Part shown: piece after piece, positions 1-11,237 of the stretch
Numbering within the stretch: position 1 is the stretch's first letter
Layout of the letters: each line of letters starts with the position of its first letter
NCBI GenBank assembly: GCA_963920525.1
Contig: OY986436.1
Coordinates: forward strand, 81,003,630 to 81,067,629
From: Dichetophora obliterata
Lineage: Eukaryota > Arthropoda > Insecta > Diptera > Sciomyzidae
Length of the DNA: 64,000 bases
Direction of reading: 5' to 3'
The notes under the pieces: model-generated
What the model saw: only the letters and a program-made list of their open reading frames with translations
Told to the model about the DNA's origin: nothing
The model's database searches: none
Made by a program: the position numbers and the translations under genes

Positions 1-739
1 GGCATGAATTTAATGAAATTTCTTACAACGCCAAGACTTATGAGGAAAGGTAGTAGTAGTATTTTTTCTATTGGGACTAACGCTTCCCGCACAAAACTAT
101 GTTTGTCAATATTGCGATACATTGGCGTCGGAACAGGGGGGAAAGGCGGGCAGTTGCTCCCCCCCACTTTTTTAGCTAGATAAACAATTTAAAAGGAAAA
201 CTTCAAAAGTTATTCAAAACATCAGTTTTTTTACAACGATAATATTTTTGTATTATATATTTTCCTCTTCTTTCTCTCTTCTTCATAAGCATGCTTGCGG
301 ATAACCATTTTCTTTCTCTGTGTTTGCAAAAAGATAGAAAAAAATGTAGAGTTTCTACTGGAAACCTACCACTTCAGTTTTAAAGCACCCTTAAGTATGT
401 AGCTTAATGCTTGTTAATTTTACAACTCTGGTAAGAAAAAATTTGACATGTTCTTAGGAGCTTTCCATATTGGACGACATGTTGTACGATAAGTTAGATG
501 GAAAACTAATGGGACTATTTGACTGAGCGTTCGAACGATCCAACTTGTAAAGCCTCATCATTAATTGCAAGCTCTCAAGCAGAACACATCCGGCTAATAG
601 CTAAGCAACTTTTAGATACCCTGACAATTGAGCAGTAATTTTACATAGTTGTACAATATTGTACAGTCGGCAGAAAAAAACCAAAAATTTCGACTATCGT
701 TTTAGCTTACGCATGGTACTACATGTTGTATAATCTGCC

Positions 740-1542
740 ATGTTGGTCCAATGTTTTGGACCACGCGAAAGCCCCTACTGTGAATTAGCTGATGAAAATC
801 CACCTCGACGCTTTGAAGAAACATCAAATCCGGTTCCTTCAGTACAGTTGCCATTATATGATCGGCTACGAAAAGATTATTTCGAAATTTTAGATCTTCC
901 CTCAAATGAGATAACGGCTAGATTCGATCAAACAGGTTGATATTTTACTTTTTTTTTATTTTTGCAAGTTTACACCAGCTTCACTCAACCGACACACTTT
1001 GCTTTAACATTCGGTGAGTCGGTTGAGTGAAGCTAGTGTAAACTGGCACTTTGTAAATCTTATTGTACATTTAAACAGATCTTGACACTCTGGAATCGTT
1101 GGAAAATATTGTAATCGAAGCCTTCAACGGAAAAGTGCCTTCTGAACAAAATCTAAAAACAAAACTAGATCTTTATGCAGATGACTTTTTTGCAGATGAA
1201 ATTGCTGAAGCAATTGCCTGGCCAAATACCTTGAAATTGTAGTGGCATTGTATCCCAATTTGCGAAAAATTCGGATACTGTAAAAAAAAACTATTAAATG
1301 AAGTTGAAAAACTTATTGCTTTGCTTTTGATTGTGCCTGCATCAGCAGCTTCATCTGAGCGTTCTTTTAGTGCACTAAGACGACTTAAAACGTATCTTCG
1401 AGCAACTATGACACAGAAACGACTCACTCATGCGGCACTTATACACATTCACAAAGATAAAACCGAAGAATTGAATTCGATGGAGGTGGTGAAAGAGTTT
1501 GTTTCTCGCAAGGACAGAAAGAAACATTTTGGAAGAATTTAA
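740..1542 (+). pseudogene. hAT transposase C-terminal part, broken, with one intron
   Basis: This is the C-terminal half of a hAT-superfamily transposase (nuclear cut-and-paste enzyme). The first part (740-935) reads through RRFEETSNPVPSVQLPLYDR to ARFDQT. After removal of 936-1078 the frame continues as DLDTLESLENIVIEAFNG. The end (about 1340-1540) has the hallmark hAT dimerisation motif SSERSFSALRRLKTYLRATM, which in this family lies near the C-terminus. The frame contains an internal TAG near 1240 after PNTLKL, and an N-terminal half cannot be read through from 480-740, so the gene is dead. The motif order resembles ZMYM1/TTF-type hAT proteins. Family assignment is firm; clade is inferred. 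Confidence 0.85.
936..1078 (+). other. GT-AG intron inside the hAT transposase, containing a hairpin
   Basis: Position 936 starts GTTGAT and 1078 ends TTAAACAG. Splicing joins TTCGATCAAACAG to ATCTTGACACT in frame (phase 1), giving FDQTDLDTLE, as expected for the family. The 143-nt insert holds a hairpin: arms 967-993 and 1018-1044 are 27 nt each with one mismatch, loop 24 nt. The alternative is a small inserted palindromic element with duplicated flanks (TCAAACAG/TTAAACAG). Confidence 0.6.
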
Positions 1543-1886
1543 ATTGATATAACTTTTTGTACCTTATTCCATTTAAACCACGTAAAGATATACCTAGTCT
1601 TGCTTTATAAAAGCAACCATTATTTCTTATATTTTCATATTACAATATGAAAGATCCTTTAAAGAATGATCTCTAATATTAAAATTGGAATAACTTTTAA
1701 AAATAATGAAATTTTAATATTTTTTATATATTTTTATATTTTATTTATTTTATACTAAAATAAAAAATGTGTTTATTCACATTCATGTTTCTTTGAAGAA
1801 ATTTTGGTGAACTTTTTTTTGCACCACCATTTGTACTGCCCCCCCATTTGTACTGCCCCCCCAGATGAAATTAGCTTCCGACGCGC

Positions 1887-2562
1887 TTGTTGCGATAAGT
1901 TAAAAAATACATAAGATAGTTATAAAATTAAACAGGGTACTTCATATCTCCCTTCTGTTGCTTAACTAGTATATCACATTATTTTAATTTAAAACATTAT
2001 TAAAATTAAAATTATTCGTAGTAAAATCTCAAATTAATTAAGCATGATTAATATTAATATGCTCTGTAGTTCAGAAAGAACTAGTATCGAGCATATATCC
2101 TCGTACTCAAAATAAAAAAAATTTAAAGAAAGTTCATGGGGTCTCTTAGAAATAAAAGAAAGACGTAAATTTTTACAATAACAAAATTAAATTCATTAAA
2201 TTTATAAAAAATATCAAAAGTTATAAAACTTAATTCCAATTAAAAGTTATACAAATAAATGATGAAAATTCATAGTTTAGAATAATAAGTTAATATAATT
2301 ATATAAGGAATAAAAATGTTTATTTTAATGTTTTATAATATTTAAATATTGAGGATGAAATATGAGAGTAGAGGTATAACAAAACAAAAAATTAAAATAA
2401 AAGAAAAATTAACATGTATAGTGGCTGGTAATGGATGGTTAAAGTGGAAGTTTATAATTATTAAACTTGCGTAACATAAAGCATAATAGTTATATCGCAG
2501 TAGCTTAAGTTAAATAGCCAAAATTTTACATCTGTAAGGAAACGAGATTTTATGCATCTACA
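1887..2562. other. AT-rich gap with no gene seen
   Basis: Very AT-rich sequence with many homopolymer runs. No coding frame, RNA gene or clear repeat was recognised. Confidence 0.5.
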
Positions 2563-3112
2563 CCTGTTGCGACATGTTGTAACTTCACTGTCGAAGCGAA
2601 CATCGAAGCGAAGTTTTCGATCTGGCAGTATGTTGTAGCATTTTCTTTCGACAGGGGATGGTTTGTTTCGAAGTTATGTTCGAACATTTAGCAGCTACAC
2701 GCAAGTATTTTTTTCTGATATTTGGCATGTTAAATAACGTGAATCATTTATTAATAAAAAATTTCATTTAAACTAAAAATGATAAATTTGTTATTTTCAA
2801 CAAATAACACTGTTTGGAAAAAATAAGGGGAACTTTATTTGAACAAACAGTTCTAATTTAACCATATATATACTTGTATTAAAGTCAATACTTTTATTAT
2901 TTCGCTAACTTGAAACCATTATTTAACACTACTATGTTAAATAAATGATAAAACAATGCTTAAATGAAAATATATTTGCATTTATATTAACTTTGCTTCT
3001 CAATAACTGCCGCCAAATCAAAGTGATATTTTATCGCAAATATCGCCTGTCGAAAGTGTGACAACATACAGACTTTCGATAATTTCGAAGTTACAACATG
3101 TTGCCACTGATG
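2563..3112. mobile_element. MITE-like element with ~75-100 bp inverted ends
   Basis: The left arm (about 2563-2660) contains ACATGTTGTAACTTC, then GTATGTTGT and TTTCGACAGG. The right arm (about 3041-3112) contains the same three motifs in inverse order and orientation. The middle is AT-rich with no coding capacity. This fits a non-autonomous DNA transposon. The target duplication is not clear, so superfamily is unassigned. Confidence 0.65.
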
Positions 3113-3239
3113 TCATAAGGTAGGTTATGAAACCACCTTGGGGCAGTAGAAGAATAGAACCGCAGAAAATGTTGCAGGCTATGTGGTGGTATTAACGAGG
3201 GATTGCGATTAGAAGATCATAACTCATAATTTAAATTTC

Positions 3240-3706
3240 TTCTATCAATTTATCAATCAATCAGTCAATCGCCCAGATCTATTGAAGAACATTTTCAATG
3301 CTCGAAGGCAATAGCTTTCGAAGGCTGGTAGGCTGCTTACAGTGCAAGAACGATTACAAATAATTCTAATAGCGTGTTTTTGGGCAGTAAGTAACGGCAG
3401 GATTTTCTATTATGTGTGCCACCCCAAAATGACAAGCTCAAGTTTAGAATAAAAAAGGCAAAAGTAGATGTTGGTTAAAAGGTTAAGCGAGCAAAATCGC
3501 CTCAAATGATAAAACTGCCTTACAACAACCATCAAATATTTTGTTAGTGAAGAAGTGTGATCAAGCCAGCTCATTTTGGAATCAAGTAAGCGACCTAAAT
3601 ATTTAAAATAATTAACACATGGAATAGAAAGACAGTTAGAGGAACAAGTATTAGAATCAACATAGGTATGATAATAAGAAGTAAAATTATTTATGTTTAA
3701 TAGCAT
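3240..3706 (-). pseudogene. Non-LTR retrotransposon reverse transcriptase, 3' fragment
   Basis: Minus-strand reading shows the region downstream of the RT catalytic core. VNYFKYLGRLLDSKMSW matches the family block 'YLGV.ID..L.W', followed by a block ending near FCLFYSKLELVILGW that corresponds to the usual 'YYALFHSHL.YGI..WG'. After a stop and frameshift near 3405 the reading resumes with ILPLLTAQKHAIRIICN, another conserved post-RT block, down to about 3240. No endonuclease, no YADD box and no poly-A are present, so this is a truncated dead copy. A related fragment lies at 57055-59540. Clade (CR1/jockey-like) is inferred only. Confidence 0.75.
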
Positions 3707-3939
3707 CTTTATGTAAAAAAACGATTCGTGTATTTGACGAGCACTTTGTTCGAAAGCCGAGAGTCAGCTGATTTGGTTCCATGTAAGAAGAATATCAGAC
3801 AACAACGAAGACAGCTGGCTCAGTAAGGGGCATGTCACACGTTGTCTGCTTGTCCGTCAAACATTGGAATTTTCGCCATTTTTTTCCTCTCTTTCATTGT
3901 TTTACCCACGGCATGCTACACGTAGTTTTCTGTTCGATA

Positions 3940-4279
3940 ATGGCGGAAGCTAAATTTACTGCGTTTTTGCCACCATTTCGTGCAGGTAATGCTCCTTTAT
4001 GCAATCGATTCAATAAAACGGCTACCCTCTATAGGTTGTTTATAAGTGGTTTTATTTGCATTTAAAATTGATGGGTTAAATTCTGATCTCCGGGGGTTAA
4101 AATTAATTACATTGGCCAATATGTATGCAGGAAGTGTATCCACATATATAGATGACAATGATATGGTCACAATAAAAACAATTGTTGAGTTGATGAAACT
4201 CTGGATGGAGTTAAAAAAAGTGAAAAAAGATCCTGCTGGATTAAGCAATGGAGAATTGGCATACATAAAAAAGGGATGA
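3940..4279 (+). CDS. Unrecognised ORF pair inside the Harbinger-like element
   Basis: Two overlapping frames lie on the same strand. One begins MAEAKFTAFLPPFRAGNAPL at 3940; the second (to 4279) reads KIDGLNSDLRGLKLITLANM and then an acidic/basic helix-like stretch ending LSNGELAYIKKG. The composition looks protein-like rather than random AT sequence, and a one-base slip could join the two. I do not recognise a family. Position inside a TAA-flanked element makes a decayed accessory (Myb/MADF-type) protein possible, but no motif supports this. Confidence 0.25.
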
Positions 4280-4865
4280 TAAATTTATCAAAGGAGCTAA
4301 GATTCACTGATGATAAAGCATTTAAAATTTTTTTAAGAATATCTCACAAAGCCGGTTGGCTTTGAAATTCATTTATGAACGTTTCAGTAATATTTCTACT
4401 CCAATTAATAGCCATAACCTTATCTCTTAGAATATTGTAAATTTTAACGATTTAAACGGTATTACAAGATATATGTATATATAAACAGTTTATTTGTTAA
4501 CTACGCGGCTGTAATGTATGACTAGCTTGATCAGTTGTACTATCAGTAAATCTACTGCTCACATTTTCTCTGGACGATTGTCCTAAAATACAAGGGTGAA
4601 AGAGACAACTGCAGCTGTACATACAAGCACTAAAAATACTATATACAATGACGTGCTACTTTCATATATGCAATGGAATAGTTTAGAATTGGAAAATATA
4701 GTTAAAAAATGTATACATTTTTATAAAAAACATCATATACACATTTTACGTTCATATTTTTAATTATAAAAAATACACAATCACTAAAAAAACAATATAT
4801 TAAATCATTAATATTACATTCACAACAATCACTAATAATATTCAGCTGTTCAGTTGAATCCATTT

Positions 4866-4883
4866 GCTGCAGCTAGCTGCAGC
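4866..4883. repeat. Perfect 18-bp palindrome
   Basis: GCTGCAGCTAGCTGCAGC is its own reverse complement. It sits near the right side of the 3827-5233 element in otherwise AT-rich DNA. Confidence 0.6.
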
Positions 4884-5236
4884 GGGCTGCATTTTGTATG
4901 TTCGTCAAGTATTCTTCTTTTTTTTATAAATAAATATTCAAGACATGTATAGCACTAGCAGCGTACAATTCAATACTAAACAACAAACATAGCATTACTG
5001 ATGAATTCAAATAGTACATTTCCTTCTGCAGTGCAGTTTTATTACTACTAAACGTAAAATATCAAGAAAATGCAACCGTTGTCCAAATTGTTTTCAGCTT
5101 TGGGCCGTGAACATTTTTGTCGGTTGCCTGGAAATTTTTTGATGACTGAGAAGCTCTCTCAATTTCCAGTTTTTTCTTTTACCCGCGAAAACAACAACAA
5201 ATTTGTCCGTGTCCGCTGCGTGTGACATGCACCTAA

Positions 5237-7800
5237 CGAACGATGACGTTTACTCAGTATGAAACTGGCTTTATGTAAGAAAAACAAAATCCGAACGAAA
5301 CGCCAAAATTTGACGAAAGCAAAACTGTCTTCAAAATTGTCCACAAAAATATTTTATTGGTAAATCCATGTTAAAGTTTAGATGTTAGTTACAAAAAATT
5401 AACCGAAAAAATAGTCGCGACTAGAATTTTTTTTTCTGTCAAAAATATTTGAGTCTTTGAAAACGCTTGTAAGAGTAAGGAGCGTTTAAAAAAAATGCTT
5501 TGTTCTTTATACACTTTTTACGAAACTCTTCTTGTTTTATAGCATATACAAAATATTTTACATAAAGAACAAAATGTAAAAAAGTATTGTGAGAAATGAA
5601 AAGCAATGTGTTTTCATACAACAGCTTTATTTCATACAATATTGACTTAATTTCAAACTTAATCTTATAATTATGTTTTTATATGTCCACTTAAAGCAAT
5701 ACTTGTTAATTTCTTAAAAAAGATAAATTTCGACTATAAAATAAGCAAAAAATTTATGAAATTAATTTGTCTTCGATTCCACGAAGTTCATGCTTGATTT
5801 TGCTTGAAGTTCAAATCGCTAAAATTGAGTATCAGCATTGCCAGGCTAACTTTTTACGGATCCAAATTCAAAATTGGTATCTAAATGTACTAGAATTCAG
5901 TTAAAATTGTATTAAAAAATAAAAGTAATAAGGGTTCTCAAATTTAAACCAAAAAGCTACCGAAGCTAAGCTAAGGGAAGCTGTAATATTTTTTTTGTTT
6001 AAATTCGAGTACTGTAGAGTTTAAATATGAGTTAATATTTGAAAAGTTTAAATTCTAAGCTGCAAGGTTTAAAAAGTGCAGTAATATTTTAGCTGGACTA
6101 AAATTTAGTCCAAGGTTTTTAACCGTGCAGTCAATAATATGAAAAAATAGATTTTTAGCAATAACTTTTGATTGGAAAGAGATATTTGCGCATTTTTTTA
6201 ACATAATTTTTTTATTCAGTCTTAACTATGTCTTAAAAACTTTAAAAACAACATTTTCAAAAAAAAAAAAAATTTCGCAAAAAAAAAATCATATGGTTGT
6301 TTTAATGAGAAAAATAATTAAATGTGATGTCATATCAAAGGTAGTCGGCAATACAATTTTAACATGGTTATTTTTACAATAAAAACAACTTTTGAGTATT
6401 TTTGGAGTAAAAAGTCAATACTTTGGACCTTTTTTAAAAAATAGACAAAAATATATTCACTTACGAAACTATATTCACAACAAAAATGTAAGGTGAAATA
6501 TATTTAAAAACAGCTCCTATGTTTGCATCGAAAGTTAAAACTTTTATTTTCATGCCAATTTTTTCTCATTCTTAGGAAACGATGTTTTATAAAAAAGTTA
6601 TTATGAAATTTTATTTGTATTAATATTTACCGATTTATGGACGGTAAAAGAGGGTTTGGCAACATATTTGTCCTTCATCATCTCGTATTCGAAAAAAATC
6701 TACAATTGTCCCAGTCAATTTTGAACATTTCTTAAAAATTGTCATAGCTTTAGTTCGACCACGCCCATTTTTAATACAGTTTTAATACAATTCCCAAATT
6801 TAAGTCCAGGACGACCATAACCATCTGAAATATAGACGTTTTATTCCTTATGTAGCTGCTTATGAGTGCATCTACATCCAACGAATTTCATTTTGAATAC
6901 TTCAGTAAAAAAAACAGATAATGTAAAAAGCAGTACCAACATAAAAATATATGCTTCAAATAAAACTAAATTTTTTAGGAATTAGAAAATTTTCACATAA
7001 TCCTGAACTTTCCATTTTATAATGTGAGGACGACGCAAGGAAAAAATGCTTCAAGCCAATTTTGTCCAATCTCGTCGGCAAACGAACGAGTCTTAAGGTG
7101 AAAGCTCCGTTTTACATAAAGATGATATAAGTCTTTACCGTTATACTATGAAACATAGTTTTTGCTTTCTCACTTAAAACCAACTTATATTTTAGAAGAT
7201 AGTGTCTAAGCAATCCCAGATCAAGATTAATAGCTATAATTAGGTTAAGAAGAGAATCACTCATTTACAAGCAAATATCCTCGCTTTTTTCCAAAAGTCC
7301 TCTATCAAATTCCGAAAGTCTTTGTCTGAAAGATCTTAACATTTCTATATTATGTATTTTTTTGTGATTGTGGTGGTGTTTAACTTCGGCTAAATCAAAG
7401 AAAGTTTTTTCCTAATTTTTAGTAATTTCTGGTATAAGGTCATTTGTTGAGTCATTTTCATGGATTTTTATCAATCAATGCATTTTTTTATTATTTTAGT
7501 CATTTGATTCAGAATAAAAAAGTTTTGTTATGCAACAACATCACTTAAATTCAAAAATTGGAAAGTGCGGCATTATTTTGTTTTCAAGTATTAAAAAGGT
7601 ATTCAAAATTACTAACAACCAATTCCATCTCGAAGAGAACAATTTAAAAGCTTAGCGCCGTTTGAACCTAGTATAAAAACAGTTTAAAACAGGGGCTTCC
7701 ATTTTGCTAATCTCAATGTTTATATTTTGATTTAAATTTTATGATAATTTTATGGAACTTTAACAATCTAGGTGGAAAAAATTATTTCTATAAATGCATC
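5237..7800. other. Gene-free repeat-like DNA
   Basis: No supported gene. Around 6620-6850 the text (free of long ORFs, with GACGGTAAAAGAGGGTTTGG and TTCGACCACGCCCATTTTT) resembles 43870-44270 and 46730-46930, so it is part of a dispersed repeat family. The rest is AT-rich with no recognised structure. Confidence 0.45.
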
Positions 7801-7803
7801 TAT

Positions 7804-7857
7804 TCCAATTGTTATAATATTAAATAAAATTCCAAGTGTTATAATATTAAATAAAAT
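7804..7857. repeat. Two tandem copies of a 27-bp unit
   Basis: TCCAATTGTTATAATATT... (7804-7830) is followed directly by a copy with one change (7831-7857). It abuts the left end of the Tc1 element. Confidence 0.7.
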
Positions 7858-7863
7858 TCATAT

Positions 7864-9325
7864 ACAGTGACTCACAACGAAAGTCGGGCAGGCATTTTTT
7901 CGCACTTTCGCATTGGTTTTAGAAATGAAAATGTTAGAAAAAACTTAGAGTAAATATTTTTTTAAAAACGGTATTTATTGGTGAACAAAATTAAACAAAA
8001 ACATAGTTTAAAAATTGGAACATAACGGTAAAACAAAGTTAAATAAAACCAAAGCTTTAAAAACGAGCTCATATTGAAAGTCGGGCAGATAAGGAATTCA
8101 ATGCTAAAACTTAGAATTTAATATTTTGTTGGCAACCATTTTTCTTTTATGACTGCCTGCAGCCTTTTTGGGATGGGTGCAACCAAATTTTTACAAACAT
8201 CAGCTCCAATCTGATGCCAGTCTTCACTTAGGATACTTAGTATTGGATATTTAGTTGCCCATCTCTGATACTGCATTCTGGGTTCAAGTTGATCCCATAG
8301 ATGTTGTATAATATTTTAATTTGGGCTTTGTGAGGTTGTTTTTATAACTTTTGGACAAATATCAAGTACACAATTCTTTACCAAGAGCGTCGTATGTTTC
8401 AGGTCATTGTTTTGGTAAAACTAAAAATTGTCTGCAATTTCTTATTTACCCGCACTTTCTTTTATGTGCGCCATGAGAATGTCAAGAAAAATATTTTTGT
8501 CCATTATACCTTCAATAAAATGTATCAGCGCTGAACCATGACTGATCCTCTACCATGCTGCTCAACCCATCTGCATTGGGTTTTCGCTTTCCATCTAAGC
8601 CATATAAATTAAATAAACTCTCATCGGTAAATAAAACTTGTAATAAATTTTTATTGTTTAAAAGTGCTAAAGATCCTATATATTCTGTTTTATTTACCTT
8701 GCTCCAGAATAAAAATTCCTTGGTCATTTGCTCATGCACGAAATTGGAGCGTTCTTTTGCATTTTTCTTGCTAATACATTGCTTTTTTCGTACTACTCCT
8801 CAATTTAAACAATTTTTTTCGTAGAACTCTTCAAATTTTTTCTGAGTGTATACTTTTTTCAAATTGAGTTTTAACATGACCTCTAGTTTTAGTGCAATTA
8901 AAAATGGGTTTTTTATTATTTCTCTTAAAACATACCTTTCATCTTTGGAGCTAAGTTTATTTTTAGCTACTGAACGTTCTTAATTGCATACATGTTCATT
9001 TTCTTTTAAGTTTTGCGTTTGACTACAGTTATTCCAACAGTAGTAAAAAGTTGTAAGCAGGAACAACAGTTTAAGGACCACAATTTGCATTTTTTCTTTA
9101 CTTGCCCGACTTTCAATGTGAGCTCGTTTTTATAAGTTTATTTTGATTTAAATTTGTTTCACCGTTATGTTCTAATTTTTTAATTATGTTTCTTTTTAAT
9201 TTTGTTCACCAAAAAATAACGTTTTGAAAAAAATATATATTGCAATTTTCTTCATACATTTTCATTTCTGAGATCAATGCGAAAGTGCTTAGTAATGTCT
9301 GCCCGACTTTTATCGTAAAAACGAT
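7864..9325 (-). mobile_element. Decayed Tc1-like transposon with IR/DR ends
   Basis: Long inverted ends (~230 bp) each carry two copies of a transposase-binding-like motif with core AAAGTCGGGCAG: outer at about 7880 and inner at about 8078 on the left; inner at about 9105 and outer at about 9300 (inverted) on the right. This double-site layout is the IR/DR structure known from some Tc1 elements. The right tip has diverged. The transposase is on the minus strand and is dead. Confidence 0.8.
8118..8990 (-). pseudogene. Tc1-like transposase (DD34E type), inactivated
   Basis: Minus-strand reading gives SVAKNKLSSKDERYVLREII (N-terminal DNA-binding part), then AKERSNFVHEQMTKEF and VLFTDESLFNLYGLDGKRK, the first catalytic Asp block of Tc1 enzymes. 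The second block reads QNNDLKHT where the family has QDNDPKHT, and the third reads SPN*NIIQHLWDQLE where the family has SPDLNPIE.LW. So the second Asp is Asn and the Glu is Gln. It ends LVAPIPKRLQAVIKEKWLPTKY then TAA (8118-8120). Several stops and frameshifts also break the frame. Family assignment is firm. Confidence 0.85.
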
Positions 9326-10719
9326 AATGTTTTGAACCTTCCCATACCCGATTCCCTAAAGTTACAGAAGTTATTTTTTGAGGCCAACACTTTCCTTCTT
9401 TTGTTGGCCTCGTGCCTGCCATGACGTGGTTGATAGTCTGTAAGATATGTGCAGAATGCACTCTAAAAACCTTTTTCGTGCCATTTTTAGTCAACCGTAA
9501 AAGAACCCATTCGGGCAAAAATGGGCAAAACATTTTTGAATTTATCAAAAAGACAATAACTATATCAACAAATTCACTTGAAGTTGAAATCGAAATAATG
9601 CGAAATAATTGACTTTCTACCTTTATCTTTCAAAGTAAAAAAAAAACTCTCCCAAATATACTCACATGCTTTATGCTGCACTCTACTTACAGTCACAAAA
9701 TAACTGGCCACTTTTTTTGGTCACAAAATAACTTGTAAGTTTTGATTTTTATTTAAAGCAAAAATTAAAAGTAAAGTTTACCCGATATTTTTTTTGGTCA
9801 CAAAATAACTGGTATGTTTTGATTTTTACTTTTTAAGGCAAAAATAAAAAGCAAAATTTGCCCAACATATTTTGGAGCACAAAATAACTTGTAAACATAG
9901 ATTTTAAATTTTTTTATTCAAAAACTAAAAGCAAAATCAGTATTTCAGTTTACGTTTGAAAAATTTATATTAAGGGACTTATGTCATCTCGTAAGTGCTT
10001 TATAAACAGGTTCTTTGTAATTTTTAACCCCACCCCGTCCCCCTCGTCAGCAAAAGTAAGAAAAGCTCTTACCCCCCCCCCTCCCATTCTTAGTAAAAAC
10101 TAGTACATGTATTTTTCAATGTGTTTTGGTTTCTTTATTGATTGATTCATGAGCGCAGTTGTAACATAGCGTCTCCATGAGGCATAGCACATGACAACAT
10201 AAATATCAAGGCATCGAAAAATCTAGTGGAGACCGCCTATACCATGGCATATATTATGCCCTGCGATAAATGCCATGATATTTATGAACAGTAGCTCGTT
10301 TCTGTAACTCGTGTCGATCGCAGTTTTCGATTGATATTTTTGATTTGACGTCACGGTGACGTCACTCTCACCTGGATTGTTTTTGTAAGAAAATGAATCG
10401 ATTCCCACTACATTTGTTAATTTCGAATCGATAATCTGTCACGTGTTCCAATTTCATTTCAATAGTATTCACTTAAGTAAGTGTTTCTGTAAGAAAATTT
10501 AATCTATTCAAAACGATTGCTTTTCTCACTACCTGTGAGCTAAGTAAGAACTCTATCGATTTCTACTAATGTCAATAATGTTGCGTAAATATTACAATAA
10601 GTTGACAAAATTAATGTAACTATCCGAATACCTTTTCTTAGCAAATATTTTTCTCTTCATAAAAGACATTTAATTGGTATAATTGGATTCATTTCATGAA
10701 AATTTTAAGTACAAAAACA

Positions 10720-10862
10720 GCTGTATCTTAAAAGGTTATGCAGCGATTTTTATTTTTGATACCTCGTTAAATAGGTACTCGCATTACCTTTCTTTTGATA
10801 CTCGTAAATAAACAAAAATTTATTAAAAAAGAAAGTTGTCGCTATACTTGAATAATACCAGT
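10720..10862. repeat. Partial copy of a dispersed foldback repeat
   Basis: GATACCTCGTTAAATAGG, ACTCGCATTACCTTTCTTT and AGTTGTCGCTATACTTGAAT follow in the same order as in the right arm of the foldback at 34430-34690. The copy truncates the Harbinger nuclease gene at about 10865, so it inserted there or replaced the gene's 3' part. Confidence 0.7.
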
Positions 10863-10865
10863 TGA

Positions 10866-11237
10866 TCAAAGTTGAGCAATGTGTTCATACCTTTGTTTGA
10901 TTAAATTTTGCTCTTCCACAGATATTGGAAATTTAATAAATTAATGTGCAAAATTATTTTGAATTATGCTCGTAATATTTTTAATTATACGACATGTCAT
11001 GGTCTTGCTCATTGTGCATACGAAATCTTGCCCTATGTCTCGAAGGTAGGAGCCAGTTGCATAAAAATGCAAAGCAGCGCAAAGTCTGAGTTCATTGAGA
11101 ATGAAGGTGTTTCGTCTTCCAACATCCATATAAGGAAGCATTTCATTAAAAAGATCTCTAGCTGCTGCTCTGCTAAATCTAAACAACTCCATAAACCTTG
11201 CCTCAGGTATGGCAAATGGATCACTGGAGTCTCTCAA
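10866..11237 (-). pseudogene. Harbinger (HARBI1-like) transposase N-terminal part, truncated
   Basis: Minus-strand frame from 11237 reads RDSSDPFAIPEARFMELFRF, then SRAAARDLFNEMLPYM and LRLCAALHFYATGSYLRDIG, the conserved N-terminal block of HARBI1/PIF nucleases that precedes the DDE core. After an in-frame TAA (FAH*) the same frame continues FIKFPISVEEQNLIKQRY, also a family block, and stops at 10866-10868. The catalytic part (family motif GAIDGTHI and onwards) is missing, replaced by the repeat at 10720-10862. It lies between matching Harbinger ends, so it is the element's own gene. Assignment is firm; it cannot be active. Confidence 0.88.

Larger units (their letters stand above)
124..1886 (+). 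mobile_element. Decayed hAT element (ZMYM1-like transposase type)
   Basis: The left end carries GGCGTCGGAA followed by a G-rich/C-rich stretch; the right end carries the reverse complement of GCGTCGGAAG next to two 17-bp copies of a tract ending in poly-C (about 1835-1862). These are imperfect terminal inverted repeats. Between them lies a broken hAT transposase on the + strand. No clean 8-bp target duplication is visible, so exact ends are uncertain. A similar G-rich end occurs near 31290, suggesting a second relic of this family. Confidence 0.7.
3827..5233. mobile_element. PIF/Harbinger-like element with TAA target duplication
   Basis: The ends are near-identical inverted repeats: GGGGCATGTCACACG on the left and GGTGCATGTCACACG (reverse complement) on the right, each flanked by TAA (3824-3826 and 5234-5236). 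A 3-bp TWA duplication with G-rich ends is the Harbinger signature. The subterminal sequence also matches loosely (TTGTCCGT and TTACCC motifs on both sides). No nuclease gene was recognised inside, so it is probably non-autonomous or keeps only an accessory gene. Confidence 0.6.

Noticed and set aside
9252..9548. 98-codon minus ORF
   Set aside because: Crosses the right end of the Tc1 element and has no domain; chance frame.
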